64,000 nucleotides of DNA from Salsuginibacillus halophilus. GTDB taxonomy: Bacteria; Bacillota; Bacilli; Bacillales; Marinococcaceae. This document shows, piece after piece, positions 1 through 8,018 of the stretch. The stretch spans positions 124,001-188,000 of the forward strand of contig NZ_PYAV01000007.1 of NCBI RefSeq assembly GCF_003014715.1, written 5' to 3'. The notes beneath the pieces were generated by a model, which searched no databases, was not told where the DNA came from, and was given only the letters and a program-made list of their open reading frames with translations. Each line of letters starts with the position of its first letter. The stretch's first letter is position 1. Position numbers and translations under genes: made by a program.

Positions 1-30
1 ACTGCGCACACGTCTTAATGTGTTCATAAG

Positions 31-1083
31 TTACTGCTGCCATTGATGTTGACTCCCTTCAAGTATAAGCATCGCATCGCCAAAGCTGAAAAAGCGATAC
101 TGCCTGCGCACAGCTTCAGCATAGGCTGATAATATATTTTCCCGGCCGGCAAGCGCACTAACTAGCATTAAGAGGCTTGACTTTGGCAGGTGAAAATTTG
201 TCATTAACCCGTCTATCCCGTGAAAAACATAGCCCGGATAAATAAATATATCCGTCCAGCCGGAAGCCTCTCGAAAGGCGCCGCCATTGTCGCAGGCAAC
301 CGTTTCTAACGTGCGCGCCGATGTTGTACCAACCGCAATGACACGACCTCCGGCTGCTTTTACCTCTTCTAACAGTTCGGCAGTCCCAGCTGTCATTTGG
401 TAAAACTCCGCATGCATCACGTGTTCTTCCACTTGTTCGGCACTCACCGGACGGAAGGTACCAAGACCAACATGCAGCGTAATTGATGCTAGATGGACCC
501 CTTTGGCTTCGGCTTGTTTAAGCATTTCTTCAGTAAAATGCAGTCCGGCTGTCGGTGCAGCCGCGGAGCCGCGGTGTTTGGCAAACACGGTTTGGTAACG
601 CTCTTGATCATCAAGTGTCTCTGTAATATAAGGTGGAAGCGGCATTTCACCAAGCGCTTCTAAGACTTCATAAAAAATCCCTTCATACGAAAACTCAAGA
701 ACGCGTCCACCATGATCAAGCGTATCCACACACTCCGCTGTTAAACGCCCATCACCAAAGCTCAGCTTTGCACCAGGTTTAATCCGGCGCGCCGGTTTCA
801 CAAGGGTTTCCCACCGGTCGCCTTCAATTTGTTTTAACAATAAAATTTCAACATGAGCTCCGGTATCTTTTTCTCCGTACAAACGAGCCGGCAGCACACG
901 TGTATCATTAATGACGAGCGCATCACCTGGATTAATGTATTTTAGTATATCCAAAAAGCTTTCATGATTCATCTCACCTGTTGACGGATCGAGCACCATC
1001 AGCCGAGAAGCGTCACGGTCTTGAAGCGGCTTTTGTGCGATCAATTCTTCAGGGAGCTCAAAATCAAAAGCATCAACGTTCAT
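31..1083 (-). CDS. queA: tRNA preQ1(34) S-adenosylmethionine ribosyltransferase-isomerase QueA
   Basis: QueA moves the ribosyl part of S-adenosylmethionine onto preQ1 at the wobble position of tRNAs with GUN anticodons, giving epoxyqueuosine. The 350-residue protein is full length for the family. It starts [17 protein letters not shown], has the [13 protein letters not shown] block near residue 60, [15 protein letters not shown] near 170 and the LGTFRPV motif near 208, all typical of QueA. A GAAGGGAC ribosome site lies just upstream of the start. It is the last gene of the leftward ruvA-ruvB-DUF2905-queA set; tgt, its usual partner, would lie beyond the left edge. Identification is secure. 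Confidence 0.97.
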   Translation of the reverse strand: MNVDAFDFELPEELIAQKPLQDRDASRLMVLDPSTGEMNHESFLDILKYINPGDALVINDTRVLPARLYGEKDTGAHVEILLLKQIEGDRWETLVKPARRIKPGAKLSFGDGRLTAECVDTLDHGGRVLEFSYEGIFYEVLEALGEMPLPPYITETLDDQERYQTVFAKHRGSAAAPTAGLHFTEEMLKQAEAKGVHLASITLHVGLGTFRPVSAEQVEEHVMHAEFYQMTAGTAELLEEVKAAGGRVIAVGTTSARTLETVACDNGGAFREASGWTDIFIYPGYVFHGIDGLMTNFHLPKSSLLMLVSALAGRENILSAYAEAVRRQYRFFSFGDAMLILEGSQHQWQQ

Positions 1084-1162
1084 AACAAAGTCCCTTCTTT
1101 CTTCAACTTATCCGTAAACCTTATTCATTGTATAAGACCGAGGCTTCAGGCACAACACATAC

Positions 1163-1381
1163 TTAGCGGAACCTGCCGATGACCATAAAAATTAAAGATA
1201 ACAATACACTTATAATAATTGAAGTTACTAGCGGAAAGTAAAACGTTGCATTTTCCCCACGGAAAATAAAATCACCGGGGAGCTTACCAATCGGAAGAAA
1301 GCGGCCGCCAACCTGCCAAATAATCCCAATCAGCACAAGTAAAATACCTAAGCCGATCAATAACCGAGGGATATCAGGCAT
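1163..1381 (-). CDS. DUF2905 small membrane protein
   Basis: Small (72-residue) protein with two predicted membrane helices ([19 protein letters not shown] and an [20 protein letters not shown] segment) around a conserved GKLPGDF loop, the pattern of the DUF2905 family. Its function is unknown. The ATG at 1381, in a stop-start overlap of 8 bases with ruvB, is preferred over the ATG 30 bases upstream because it gives the usual MPDIPRLL start. The overlap implies translational coupling to ruvB. The gene is commonly found between ruvB and queA in Bacilli. Confidence 0.85.
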   Translation of the reverse strand: MPDIPRLLIGLGILLVLIGIIWQVGGRFLPIGKLPGDFIFRGENATFYFPLVTSIIISVLLSLIFMVIGRFR

Positions 1382-2378
1382 CTTCAGGCACCTCCAAATG
1401 AAAGTGTTCATAAACGTGATGTGTCACTTTACGACCCCGGGGTGTCCGTTGTAAAAACCCGATCTGCAGCAAATACGGCTCATATACATCTTCAATCGTG
1501 TGCGCTTCTTCACCAATCGTTGCTGCCATGTTCTCAAGACCAACCGGACCGCCGCGAAACGTTTCAATCATGGTTAACAACAATTTATTGTCAACATGAT
1601 CAAGGCCGAGCCGATCTACCTGCAGCTTTTCAAGCGCATCTACAGCTAAAGCTTCTGTCACTTCACCGTCGCCTTTAACTTGCGCGAAATCGCGCACGCG
1701 TCGGAGCAGGCGGTTAGCAATCCGCGGCGTACCTCGTGAACGGCGGGCAAGTTCACTGCCCGCCGGTTCTTCAATCGGAATATCGAGCAGATCAGCGGAG
1801 CGCATAATAATATCACTCAAATCCTGTTCCTTGTAATACTCTAAGCGCGACATGACCCCGAAACGGTCCCGCAGCGGAGCTGACAGCATGCCGGCACGCG
1901 TCGTCGCACCTACGAGTGTAAAGGGTGGTAAATCAAGCCGAACCGAACGAGCCGAATCTTCTTTGCCAATCACGATGTCTATACAAAAGTCCTCCATCGC
2001 CGGATACAACACTTCTTCTACCGAGCGATGCAACCGGTGGATTTCATCAATAAACAGCACATCGCCCGGCTCAAGCCCGGACAAAATCGCAGCTAAATCA
2101 CCAGGGCGCTCAATGGCAGGACCCGCTGTCGTCCGCAAGTTTACTCCCATTTCTTCAGCGATAATCGATGCCAGCGTCGTTTTACCAAGACCCGGCGGCC
2201 CGTAAAGCAGAACGTGATCCAAGCTTTCTTCACGCATTTTCGCAGCTTCAATGAATACTTGCAAGTTTTCTTTTACTTTGTCCTGACCAATATATTCAGC
2301 GAACGTAAGCGGACGGATCCCGCTTTCGATCTGGCCTTCCTCGCCAATTTCTTCCTGGGTCATCATACGATCTTCCAC
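1374..2378 (-). CDS. ruvB: Holliday junction branch-migration motor RuvB
   Basis: Hexameric AAA+ ATPase that pumps DNA through the RuvA-bound Holliday junction during recombination repair. The 334 residues include Walker A ([10 protein letters not shown], about residue 59), Walker B ([10 protein letters not shown], about 107), sensor 1 (LVGATTRAG), the arginine-finger region RDRFGV, and the C-terminal winged helix with [12 protein letters not shown]. The start is GTG at 2378 behind an AGGTGAGG site. It lies 12 bases after ruvA and overlaps the DUF2905 gene by 8 bases, so the genes are co-transcribed. Confidence 0.98.
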   Translation of the reverse strand: MEDRMMTQEEIGEEGQIESGIRPLTFAEYIGQDKVKENLQVFIEAAKMREESLDHVLLYGPPGLGKTTLASIIAEEMGVNLRTTAGPAIERPGDLAAILSGLEPGDVLFIDEIHRLHRSVEEVLYPAMEDFCIDIVIGKEDSARSVRLDLPPFTLVGATTRAGMLSAPLRDRFGVMSRLEYYKEQDLSDIIMRSADLLDIPIEEPAGSELARRSRGTPRIANRLLRRVRDFAQVKGDGEVTEALAVDALEKLQVDRLGLDHVDNKLLLTMIETFRGGPVGLENMAATIGEEAHTIEDVYEPYLLQIGFLQRTPRGRKVTHHVYEHFHLEVPEDA

Positions 2379-2390
2379 TTACCTCACCTC

Positions 2391-2996
2391 TCATACATTC
2401 AGCATGAATGCTAAACCTTTTCGAACGTATTCATCTGTCGTAAGTGATTCAACTTCAAGCTTTGGCTTAATCTTTTCCACTTCTTTCTCCCCGTAACCAA
2501 GCGCTTTCAATGCTTCTAAAGCTTCTTCTAAAGCTTCATTACCGGCAGGCTCTGACTCAAAAAGCGGTCCACCTTCAGCATAACCAGCAAGGCCTGCAAA
2601 TGGTGCCAGCTTACCTTTTAAATCAAGAATCATCTGCCGGGCTGTTTTTTTACCCACCCCTGGAAATTTAACAAGAAAGCTTTCCTGCTCTTGTTCAATG
2701 GCGTTGACGACCTGCTCCGGCCGGCCGGATGCAAGAATCGCTAACGCACCTTTGGGACCAATGCCAGATACACCGAGCAGCTGTTCAAAGATTTGACGTT
2801 CCTCACGCGTTGGAAAACCGTACAATCGGATTGCATCTTCACGCACGTGCTGATACGTATACACTGTGACACTCGCTTGCTCGCTCCGGTAAACAAACGG
2901 ATTCGGGCAATGAATAAAATAACCGACACTTCCTGCTTCTACAGTGATGCCGTCTGAACCTGTATAAATGACAGGACCTTTAACACATTCAATCAA
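2391..2996 (-). CDS. ruvA: Holliday junction DNA-binding subunit RuvA
   Basis: Tetrameric junction-binding protein that loads RuvB. The 201-residue protein has an N-terminal OB fold (MIECVKGPVIY..VGYFIHCP), a double helix-hairpin-helix region (LLGVSGIGPKGALAIL and FPGVGKKTARQMILDLK), and domain III at the C-terminus that contacts RuvB. The start codon is TTG at 2996. It is the first gene of the leftward ruv-queA unit. In B. subtilis bofC and csbX sit between yebC and ruvA; both are absent here and only a repeat remnant lies in the gap. Confidence 0.96.
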   Translation of the reverse strand: MIECVKGPVIYTGSDGITVEAGSVGYFIHCPNPFVYRSEQASVTVYTYQHVREDAIRLYGFPTREERQIFEQLLGVSGIGPKGALAILASGRPEQVVNAIEQEQESFLVKFPGVGKKTARQMILDLKGKLAPFAGLAGYAEGGPLFESEPAGNEALEEALEALKALGYGEKEVEKIKPKLEVESLTTDEYVRKGLAFMLNV

Positions 2997-3058
2997 TTGT
3001 ATTCCCTCGTTTCTAAAAGGCGAACATATATTTCACTATTATGATAGCAAATTTTATC

Positions 3059-3093
3059 GCAAAGAAAAACTTGGCTTTCATACCAAGCCAAGT
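3059..3093 (-). terminator. yebC intrinsic terminator
   Basis: Perfect 9-bp stem (ACTTGGCTT / AAGCCAAGT, 3069-3093) with a 7-base loop, followed on the minus strand by TTTTCTTT. It ends leftward transcription from yebC. It sits only two bases from the repeat remnant on its right side. Confidence 0.8.
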
Positions 3094-3095
3094 TT

Positions 3096-3135
3096 CAGCG
3101 TGTAAATAAATTTAGGCTGATGATGTCACGTTTTA
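3096..3135 (+). repeat. Remnant of the dispersed repeat family (copy R1)
   Basis: CAGCGTGTAAATAAA followed by GGCTGATGATGTCACG matches the 5' end of the repeat (CAGCGTGTAGACAAA, GGAGGCTGATGTCGC) with a few changes. Only about 40 bp remain. It lies between the yebC stop and the yebC terminator, the same placement as complete copies elsewhere, so it is probably the scar of a decayed insertion. Confidence 0.6.
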
Positions 3136-3147
3136 AATACAAAAGAG

Positions 3148-3906
3148 TTAGGCTGGTGTAAAATGTTCAGCTTGGTCTTCGGTCAGCTCGAAGTTATGAT
3201 ATACATTTTGTACATCGTCATCGTCTTCAAGCTGATCGATCAGTTTCATCATTTGTTCAGCATGTTCATCTGAAAGCTTCGTGTACGTTTGTGGTATCAT
3301 CGTGACTTCCGCTGCTTCAAATTCGTAACCTGCTTCTGTTAAGTGGTTGCGTACCATTTCAAAGTGCCCCGGTTCCGTATAAACGATCGCACGTCCATCA
3401 TTCATCTCAAACTCTTCAGCACCAGCTTCTACTGCTTCAAGCATCAGTTCATCCTCGTCAAGCTCCTTGTCTTCATCAGCAATTTCCAAAAAGCCGCGCT
3501 TATCAAACATAAAAGAAACACAGCCGTCTTCTCCCATATTGCCGCCATTTTTATTAAATGCCTGTCGAACTTCAGCAACGGTCCGGTTTCGATTTTCAGT
3601 TAACACTTTAACCATCACGGCTGCACCGCCCGGTCCATAACCTTCATATGTTAATTCCTCATATTCAACGCTCCCGGCTTCACCATTCGCTTTTTTAATC
3701 GTCCGCTCAATATTATCATTTGGCATATTTGCCGCTTTTGCTTTATTTAACGCATGACGTAAACGAAGATTCGTTTCCGGATCATCCCCGCTTTCACGCA
3801 CAGCTGCATAAATTTCTTTTGAATATTTTGTGAACATTTTCGCCCGCTTATTGTCTTGTGCTTCTTTGCGGCGTTTAATATTATGCCACTTTGAATGACC
3901 TGCCAC
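3148..3906 (-). CDS. yebC: YebC/PmpR family protein (YrbC)
   Basis: Cytosolic three-domain protein of the YebC/TACO1 family. Family members are described as DNA-binding regulators and, in recent work, as factors that relieve ribosome stalling at proline stretches; which applies here is not visible. The hallmark start AGHSKWHNIKRRKEAQD and the block GGAAVMVKVLTENRNRT (about residue 93) are present, and the length of 252 residues is usual. The GTG at 3906 is chosen because AGGAGG lies 8 bases before it; the ATG six bases upstream is only 2 bases from that site. The long proline-rich SafA nearby is a conceivable client, but that is speculation. Confidence 0.95.
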   Translation of the reverse strand: MAGHSKWHNIKRRKEAQDNKRAKMFTKYSKEIYAAVRESGDDPETNLRLRHALNKAKAANMPNDNIERTIKKANGEAGSVEYEELTYEGYGPGGAAVMVKVLTENRNRTVAEVRQAFNKNGGNMGEDGCVSFMFDKRGFLEIADEDKELDEDELMLEAVEAGAEEFEMNDGRAIVYTEPGHFEMVRNHLTEAGYEFEAAEVTMIPQTYTKLSDEHAEQMMKLIDQLEDDDDVQNVYHNFELTEDQAEHFTPA

Positions 3907-3927
3907 AGCCATCGCCTCCTCAGTCAG

Positions 3928-4089
3928 TTATGGTTTTAACAGCCCGCGCCGCTCAGCATATGGCACACATTTAAAACAAACGTGCACACTTTCACGGCTT
4001 GCTGTCATATACGGGGTCATTGGTGGCGCATGCTGTTTGCAATAATAACACTTCGAACGTGTCAATTTCTGCTTTAACTTTCCCAGCAT
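3928..4089 (-). CDS. Small protein with two CxxC pairs (putative zinc ribbon)
   Basis: A 53-residue open frame read directly from the sequence: MLGKLKQKLTRSKCYYCKQH at the start, then VHVCFKCVPYAERRG near the end. Two CxxC pairs 25 residues apart suggest a small zinc-binding knuckle. The start ATG at 4089 has an AAGGGGG ribosome site 7 bases upstream and the frame ends in TAA. It lies between the coxA-like gene and yebC on the same strand. I do not recognise the family by name; function unknown. Confidence 0.7.
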   Translation of the reverse strand: MLGKLKQKLTRSKCYYCKQHAPPMTPYMTASRESVHVCFKCVPYAERRGLLKP

Positions 4090-4175
4090 GATTCGGCCCC
4101 CTTGAACAATGATAACGTATGTATTATAGCACGAGGAACAAGCTCATGCTCAAGGCGGCTACTCCGGTCTTTTTT

Positions 4176-4211
4176 TGCGATAAAAAGCGCTGCCCGCAAT
4201 GGACAGCGCTC
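4176..4211 (-). terminator. Terminator of the coxA-like gene
   Basis: Stem AGCGCTGTCC / GGGCAGCGCT with loop ATTGC (4186-4210, one G-T pair), followed on the minus strand by TTTTTATCGC. It lies just past the coxA-like stop codon. Confidence 0.85.
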
Positions 4212-4217
4212 ATTTTG

Positions 4218-5009
4218 TCAGCTGGTTTGTTCAAATGGGCGTTGAGCAGCGTCACCGAGGTCATCAAGCATCTCATTAAACGTTGAGCCGATTTCTTCAA
4301 AGGCAGCACCAGAGCGGAGTTCATCATCCATCCGCTCCAACTCGTTATAAGAGCTCTCATCGGTAACAACATGAACGTTTTTATCCTCATTGTAGACTTG
4401 TTCAGCCTCTTTTTTCACCTTACGCTCAAGGTTTTCTGACTCATCGCCATCGGTTTGTACACCGATTAACACATCATCATCATTTACAATAACTCGGGCA
4501 TCAGTGACATGTTCAAGCTTTTCTGTATACTTACGAATGTTATCTGCCGCTTTGCGGTCATCTTGGCCATTCATACCTTCTGGATCATCAGAATCGTTAC
4601 CATTTAATGTGCCTTGATCATTAACCATATTTGGCCGGTCACCTGTCATACCTTCTGGTGCATACGTTTGACCGCCGCCTTGACGGTTGTAATTCATAGT
4701 ACGATCCTTATCAGAGGCCCCACGCTGTTCATTGACAAACGGGGAGCGCGCTCCTTCTTCACCCGGGGTTACATCGCGGGCAACATCACCCCCGCGCGGC
4801 ATACGATCTTGTCGGTCGTCTACAGTAAACATATCTGTAACCGGGCCTTCACCTTGATCAGCATTACGTGCTTTTTCATGCTGGGCAGTACCGTAGTTCA
4901 TGTCATTCATATTTCTTGTTGCTGTGCCGTCACCGCCCATGTCTCCACAAGCGGCAAGACCTGTGCACATGACAGCAGCGGCAGTTGTCGTCAAAAAGAA
5001 TTTTTTCAT
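4218..5009 (-). CDS. coxA: YhcN/YlaJ-family sporulation lipoprotein, CoxA-like
   Basis: Lipoprotein with signal peptide MKKFFLTTTAAAVMCTGLAAC; the LAAC lipobox places the lipidated Cys at residue 21. A low-complexity acidic, Asn/Gly/Met-rich region follows, then a YhcN/YlaJ-type domain from about residue 150 (DNIRKYTEKLEHVTDARVIV..DDVLIGV). In B. subtilis coxA (yrbB), a spore cortex protein gene, lies next to safA, and the same adjacency is seen here. The ATG at 5009 is chosen because GAAAGGAGG sits at the right distance; an in-frame ATG at 5027 has no good site. The ribosome site lies inside a perfect hairpin (separate entry). Confidence 0.8.
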   Translation of the reverse strand: MKKFFLTTTAAAVMCTGLAACGDMGGDGTATRNMNDMNYGTAQHEKARNADQGEGPVTDMFTVDDRQDRMPRGGDVARDVTPGEEGARSPFVNEQRGASDKDRTMNYNRQGGGQTYAPEGMTGDRPNMVNDQGTLNGNDSDDPEGMNGQDDRKAADNIRKYTEKLEHVTDARVIVNDDDVLIGVQTDGDESENLERKVKKEAEQVYNEDKNVHVVTDESSYNELERMDDELRSGAAFEEIGSTFNEMLDDLGDAAQRPFEQTS

Positions 5010-5014
5010 GAATT

Positions 5015-5051
5015 CGCCTCCTTTCATCCCTTATGGTGTAGAAAGGAGGCG
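5015..5051 (-). promoter_or_regulatory. Hairpin covering the coxA-like ribosome binding site
   Basis: On the minus strand CGCCTCCTTTC (5051-5041) is perfectly complementary to GAAAGGAGGCG (5025-5015), leaving a 15-base loop. The second arm contains the Shine-Dalgarno sequence of the coxA-like gene, 5 bases before its ATG. No U-run follows on the minus strand, so it is not a terminator for safA. Folding would hide the ribosome site, implying translational control, for example by temperature or by translation of upstream RNA. Confidence 0.6.
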
Positions 5052-5088
5052 GTTTTTAATCTGTTATTATGAGGGATGATTTCCATAT

Positions 5089-6000
5089 TTACTGCATTGG
5101 TTTATCCCCGTCGTCCTCATACTCGTTCCGCGGCGATTGGTCCTGCCACTGATAACCAAAAGGCGGCATGGGCTCCCAGCCTGATTGAGGCATCTGCTGT
5201 GTGTAATTGCCCTGGTTAGGACCATTTGTATTCATATAATTTGCGTTCATATGATTCGGCTCATATGGCATCGGGCCAGACATCATTTGTGACGGCTGGT
5301 TGGGCCCACAAGGCATATCCCCTCCATGATACATCCATGGCGGTGCCGTCGATGGCGGAAACTGTCCGGCAGGTGCACATGGGGCGCAGCCAGGCATAAT
5401 TGGCGTGACCGGGACACATTGCTGCATTGGCATCATTTTTGGCGGCCGCGGAACTGGCTTCGGCTTCGGCTTTGGTTTTGGTTTTGGTTTTGGTTTTGGT
5501 TTTGCTTTTGGTTTAGGCGCCGGCTTTGGCTTCGGTTTTGGTTTTGCTTCAAGCTCTTCTTTCGGCTTTGGCTTTGGCTTTGGTGCTGCCGGCTGATGGA
5601 AATGAACGTTAAGCTGCTGTTGTTGCGCAGTTTGTTTTTTCTGATGATATGTCGGTGCATACACAGGCATAGACGGCATGTGAACCGGCGGCATTTCCAT
5701 CTTTGGTGGCTTCGGCTCTACCGGAGCTTCTTTTTTTGGCACAGGCTGTTCTTTTTTCGGTACAGGTTGCTCTTTTTTCGGAACATGCGGCTTCTTTTCC
5801 TCTTTTGGCTGCGGCGGCTGAACAGGTGCTTCTTTTTTAGCCGGAACTTCTTTTCCCGGAATTTTGATTTTCATGCCGGGCATAATCATATCAGGATCGG
5901 CTAAGTGAGCGTTTGCGGCTTTTAATTCTTCAAAGTTCACACCGTACGTTTGCGCCAGCTTCCAGAGGGTATCGCCTTTCTGGACAATATGAATTTTCAC
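5089..6000 (-). CDS. safA: Spore morphogenetic LysM protein SafA
   Basis: Assembly protein for the inner spore coat and cortex interface. The N-terminal LysM domain (residues 2-48: KIHIVQKGDTLWKLAQTYGV..MKIKIPG) binds cortex peptidoglycan. Next come KKE/VPKKEQP repeats, a long Lys-Pro tract (about residues 145-185) and a Met/Pro/Gln/Tyr/Asn-rich tail typical of coat proteins. The GTG at 6000 is chosen: GGGGGA lies 6 bases upstream and LysM begins at once; the ATG 30 bases upstream lacks this. The order nadA-safA-coxA is as in B. subtilis. The middle is far richer in Lys-Pro than I recall for B. subtilis SafA. Confidence 0.88.
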   Translation of the reverse strand: MKIHIVQKGDTLWKLAQTYGVNFEELKAANAHLADPDMIMPGMKIKIPGKEVPAKKEAPVQPPQPKEEKKPHVPKKEQPVPKKEQPVPKKEAPVEPKPPKMEMPPVHMPSMPVYAPTYHQKKQTAQQQQLNVHFHQPAAPKPKPKPKEELEAKPKPKPKPAPKPKAKPKPKPKPKPKPKPKPVPRPPKMMPMQQCVPVTPIMPGCAPCAPAGQFPPSTAPPWMYHGGDMPCGPNQPSQMMSGPMPYEPNHMNANYMNTNGPNQGNYTQQMPQSGWEPMPPFGYQWQDQSPRNEYEDDGDKPMQ

Positions 6001-6075
6001 AATCAGCTCCCCCTTCTGCATCACGATCATTACAGAATATGAGGGCTGTGACGGGCTTATGCGTATTGCTTATCG

Positions 6076-7185
6076 TTATGCCTGTGCAAGCATCCGCTCA
6101 AGTGCTTGCAACGCCTCGGTCTGTACCTGCTTTGGAACTTGAATTTCATGCTGCGGCTCAGGGGTGCCAGCAGCAATATGGTCTAAACACCACGCCAAAT
6201 GCGCAAGGTCAATTCGGTTCATTGTTAAGCAGGGGCACATCGCCGGATTTAAAGAATGAATACTAAGGTGAGGATGCTCTTCTGCAAGCCGGTTTACTAA
6301 GTTCATTTCTGTACCGACCGCCCATTTGCTATTTGCTGGCGCGGCTTGAATGGTATCAATAATTTTTTTCGTAGATCCGGATTCATCCGCCTGTTGTACA
6401 ACGTCCCATGTACACTCAGGATGAACAATAATACGCCGGTCTCGTTCATCGCTTCGCACATTTTTAATTTGTTCAGTTGTAAACTTCTCATGTACACTGC
6501 AGTGACCTTTCCATAAGATGATACGTATATCTTCAAGCGGACGTTCGTGCACCAGCTCTTCTTTCATTGGATCCCAAACAGCCATTTCATCAAGACCGAT
6601 GCCTAATTCATAGGCAGTGTTTCGGCCTAAATGCTGATCCGGAAGAAATAAAATCCGCTCTTTTTGTTCAAACGCCCACTCAAGCATTCGTCCAGCATTT
6701 GATGAAGTTAGTGTCGCGCCGCCCCGCTTCCCGCAAAACGCTTTAATGGCAGCCGTGGAATTTACGTAAGTTAACGGGAGCACCGTAGGACCAAACCATT
6801 GAGACAGCTTCTCCCACGCGCGTTCAGTCTGCTTTAAATCAGCCATATCGGCCATTGAGCAGCCGGCACGATGGTCCGGAAGAAACACCCGCTGTTTTTC
6901 CGTCGTTAAAATATCTGCTGTTTCAGCCATAAAATGAACACCGCAAAACACGATATACGCCGCCTCGGTTTGATCTGCTGCCTGCCTGGCAAGCTGAAGC
7001 GAATCTCCGCGTTCATCTGTAAATTGAATGACTTCATTCTTTTGATAATGATGCCCCGGCATATACAAACGTTCCCCTAAAGAAGCTTTTACTTTAGCGA
7101 CACGCTCTTTTAACTCATCATCGCTCATCGTCCGATACATTTCTGGTATGGACGAAGCTTCCTGAAATACATCAAGTACACTCAT
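6076..7185 (-). CDS. nadA: Quinolinate synthase NadA
   Basis: [4Fe-4S] enzyme that condenses iminoaspartate with dihydroxyacetone phosphate to quinolinate, the second step of de novo NAD synthesis. The 369 residues carry three cluster cysteines at about 109 (HRAGCSMAD), 229 (KGHCSVH) and 319 (AMCPCLTMN), matching the spacing of B. subtilis NadA. MPGHHYQ and the GTEMNLV block are also present. The start has AAAGGAG seven bases upstream and overlaps the nadC stop by 4 bases. It is the last gene of nadB-nadC-nadA. Confidence 0.97.
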   Translation of the reverse strand: MSVLDVFQEASSIPEMYRTMSDDELKERVAKVKASLGERLYMPGHHYQKNEVIQFTDERGDSLQLARQAADQTEAAYIVFCGVHFMAETADILTTEKQRVFLPDHRAGCSMADMADLKQTERAWEKLSQWFGPTVLPLTYVNSTAAIKAFCGKRGGATLTSSNAGRMLEWAFEQKERILFLPDQHLGRNTAYELGIGLDEMAVWDPMKEELVHERPLEDIRIILWKGHCSVHEKFTTEQIKNVRSDERDRRIIVHPECTWDVVQQADESGSTKKIIDTIQAAPANSKWAVGTEMNLVNRLAEEHPHLSIHSLNPAMCPCLTMNRIDLAHLAWCLDHIAAGTPEPQHEIQVPKQVQTEALQALERMLAQA

Positions 7186-8018
7186 ACTTTTGCTCCTTTC
7201 ATAATATAAAAACTAATATCAAGCGCCCTGCTGCTATGCGTTAACGCACCGAGCGATATAAAATCAACCGGACACGTTCGATACATATGAAGATTTTCAA
7301 GCGTGATTCCGCCGGAAACTTCGGTTTGCTGAAACGGCTTCACGAGTTTGCACGCTTTATGAACTTGTTCAGGCGTCATATTATCAAACATCACAATGTC
7401 TGCTTTTGTATTGGCTGCTTCTTGAACTTCTTCTAACGTAGAAGCCTCAACTTCAACCTTCTGGCTTAAACCTGCATATGCTTTTGCGGCTGCGACAGCT
7501 TGGGTTAGCGATCCGGCGGCTTGAATATCGTTTTCTTTCAGCATGATTAAATCGCTTAAATCCCTTCGGTGATTCTTCCCACCTCCGCAGCGTACTGCGT
7601 ATTTTTCATACATCCGCAGTCCCGGTGTTGTTTTTCTCGTATCGACAACTTCCGGTCCGTTTGGTGAGAGCTCTTTCACCGCCTTTTGGGTATGAGTTGC
7701 AATTCCGGACATTCGCTGTATTAAATTTAAAATAACCCGCTCCTGCTGCAGAAGAGATTCACTTCTTGCTGTAACTCGTGCTAGTTCGTCACCAGCGGCG
7801 AAACACTCTCCATCCTTAACGTGCAGCATTACATCTGCGTTTGCATCGAGCAGCTTAACCCCTCTCTCAAGTAATCCAGCTCCGGCAAACACTCCATCTT
7901 CTTTTGCAATCCACCCCCCGGTTTGTTCGTTATCATTGTACATATCTCTGCACGGATCATCGCCTAAATCTTCAAGGAAAAATCGACGCAAATCATTTTC
8001 AACTTTAAACATATTCAT
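7182..8018 (-). CDS. nadC: Nicotinate-nucleotide pyrophosphorylase (carboxylating) NadC
   Basis: Quinolinate phosphoribosyltransferase, which makes nicotinate mononucleotide from quinolinate and PRPP. The 278 residues include [14 protein letters not shown], the [12 protein letters not shown] substrate loop (about residue 122), the [20 protein letters not shown] block and the late VSGGITLEN segment. AAGGAGG is 7 bases before the ATG. It overlaps nadB by 14 bases and nadA by 4 bases, so the three are one translationally coupled operon. Confidence 0.97.
   Translation of the reverse strand: MNMFKVENDLRRFFLEDLGDDPCRDMYNDNEQTGGWIAKEDGVFAGAGLLERGVKLLDANADVMLHVKDGECFAAGDELARVTARSESLLQQERVILNLIQRMSGIATHTQKAVKELSPNGPEVVDTRKTTPGLRMYEKYAVRCGGGKNHRRDLSDLIMLKENDIQAAGSLTQAVAAAKAYAGLSQKVEVEASTLEEVQEAANTKADIVMFDNMTPEQVHKACKLVKPFQQTEVSGGITLENLHMYRTCPVDFISLGALTHSSRALDISFYIMKGAKV

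Noticed and set aside
5015-5051. The coxA hairpin as terminator of safA
   Set aside because: On the safA strand the stem is followed by AATTCATG, not a U-run, and its second arm is the Shine-Dalgarno sequence.
5326-5904. Long plus-strand frame opposite safA
   Set aside because: It is the antisense of the Lys-Pro array (Phe/Trp/Gly/Leu repeats), has no ribosome site and no meaningful domain.
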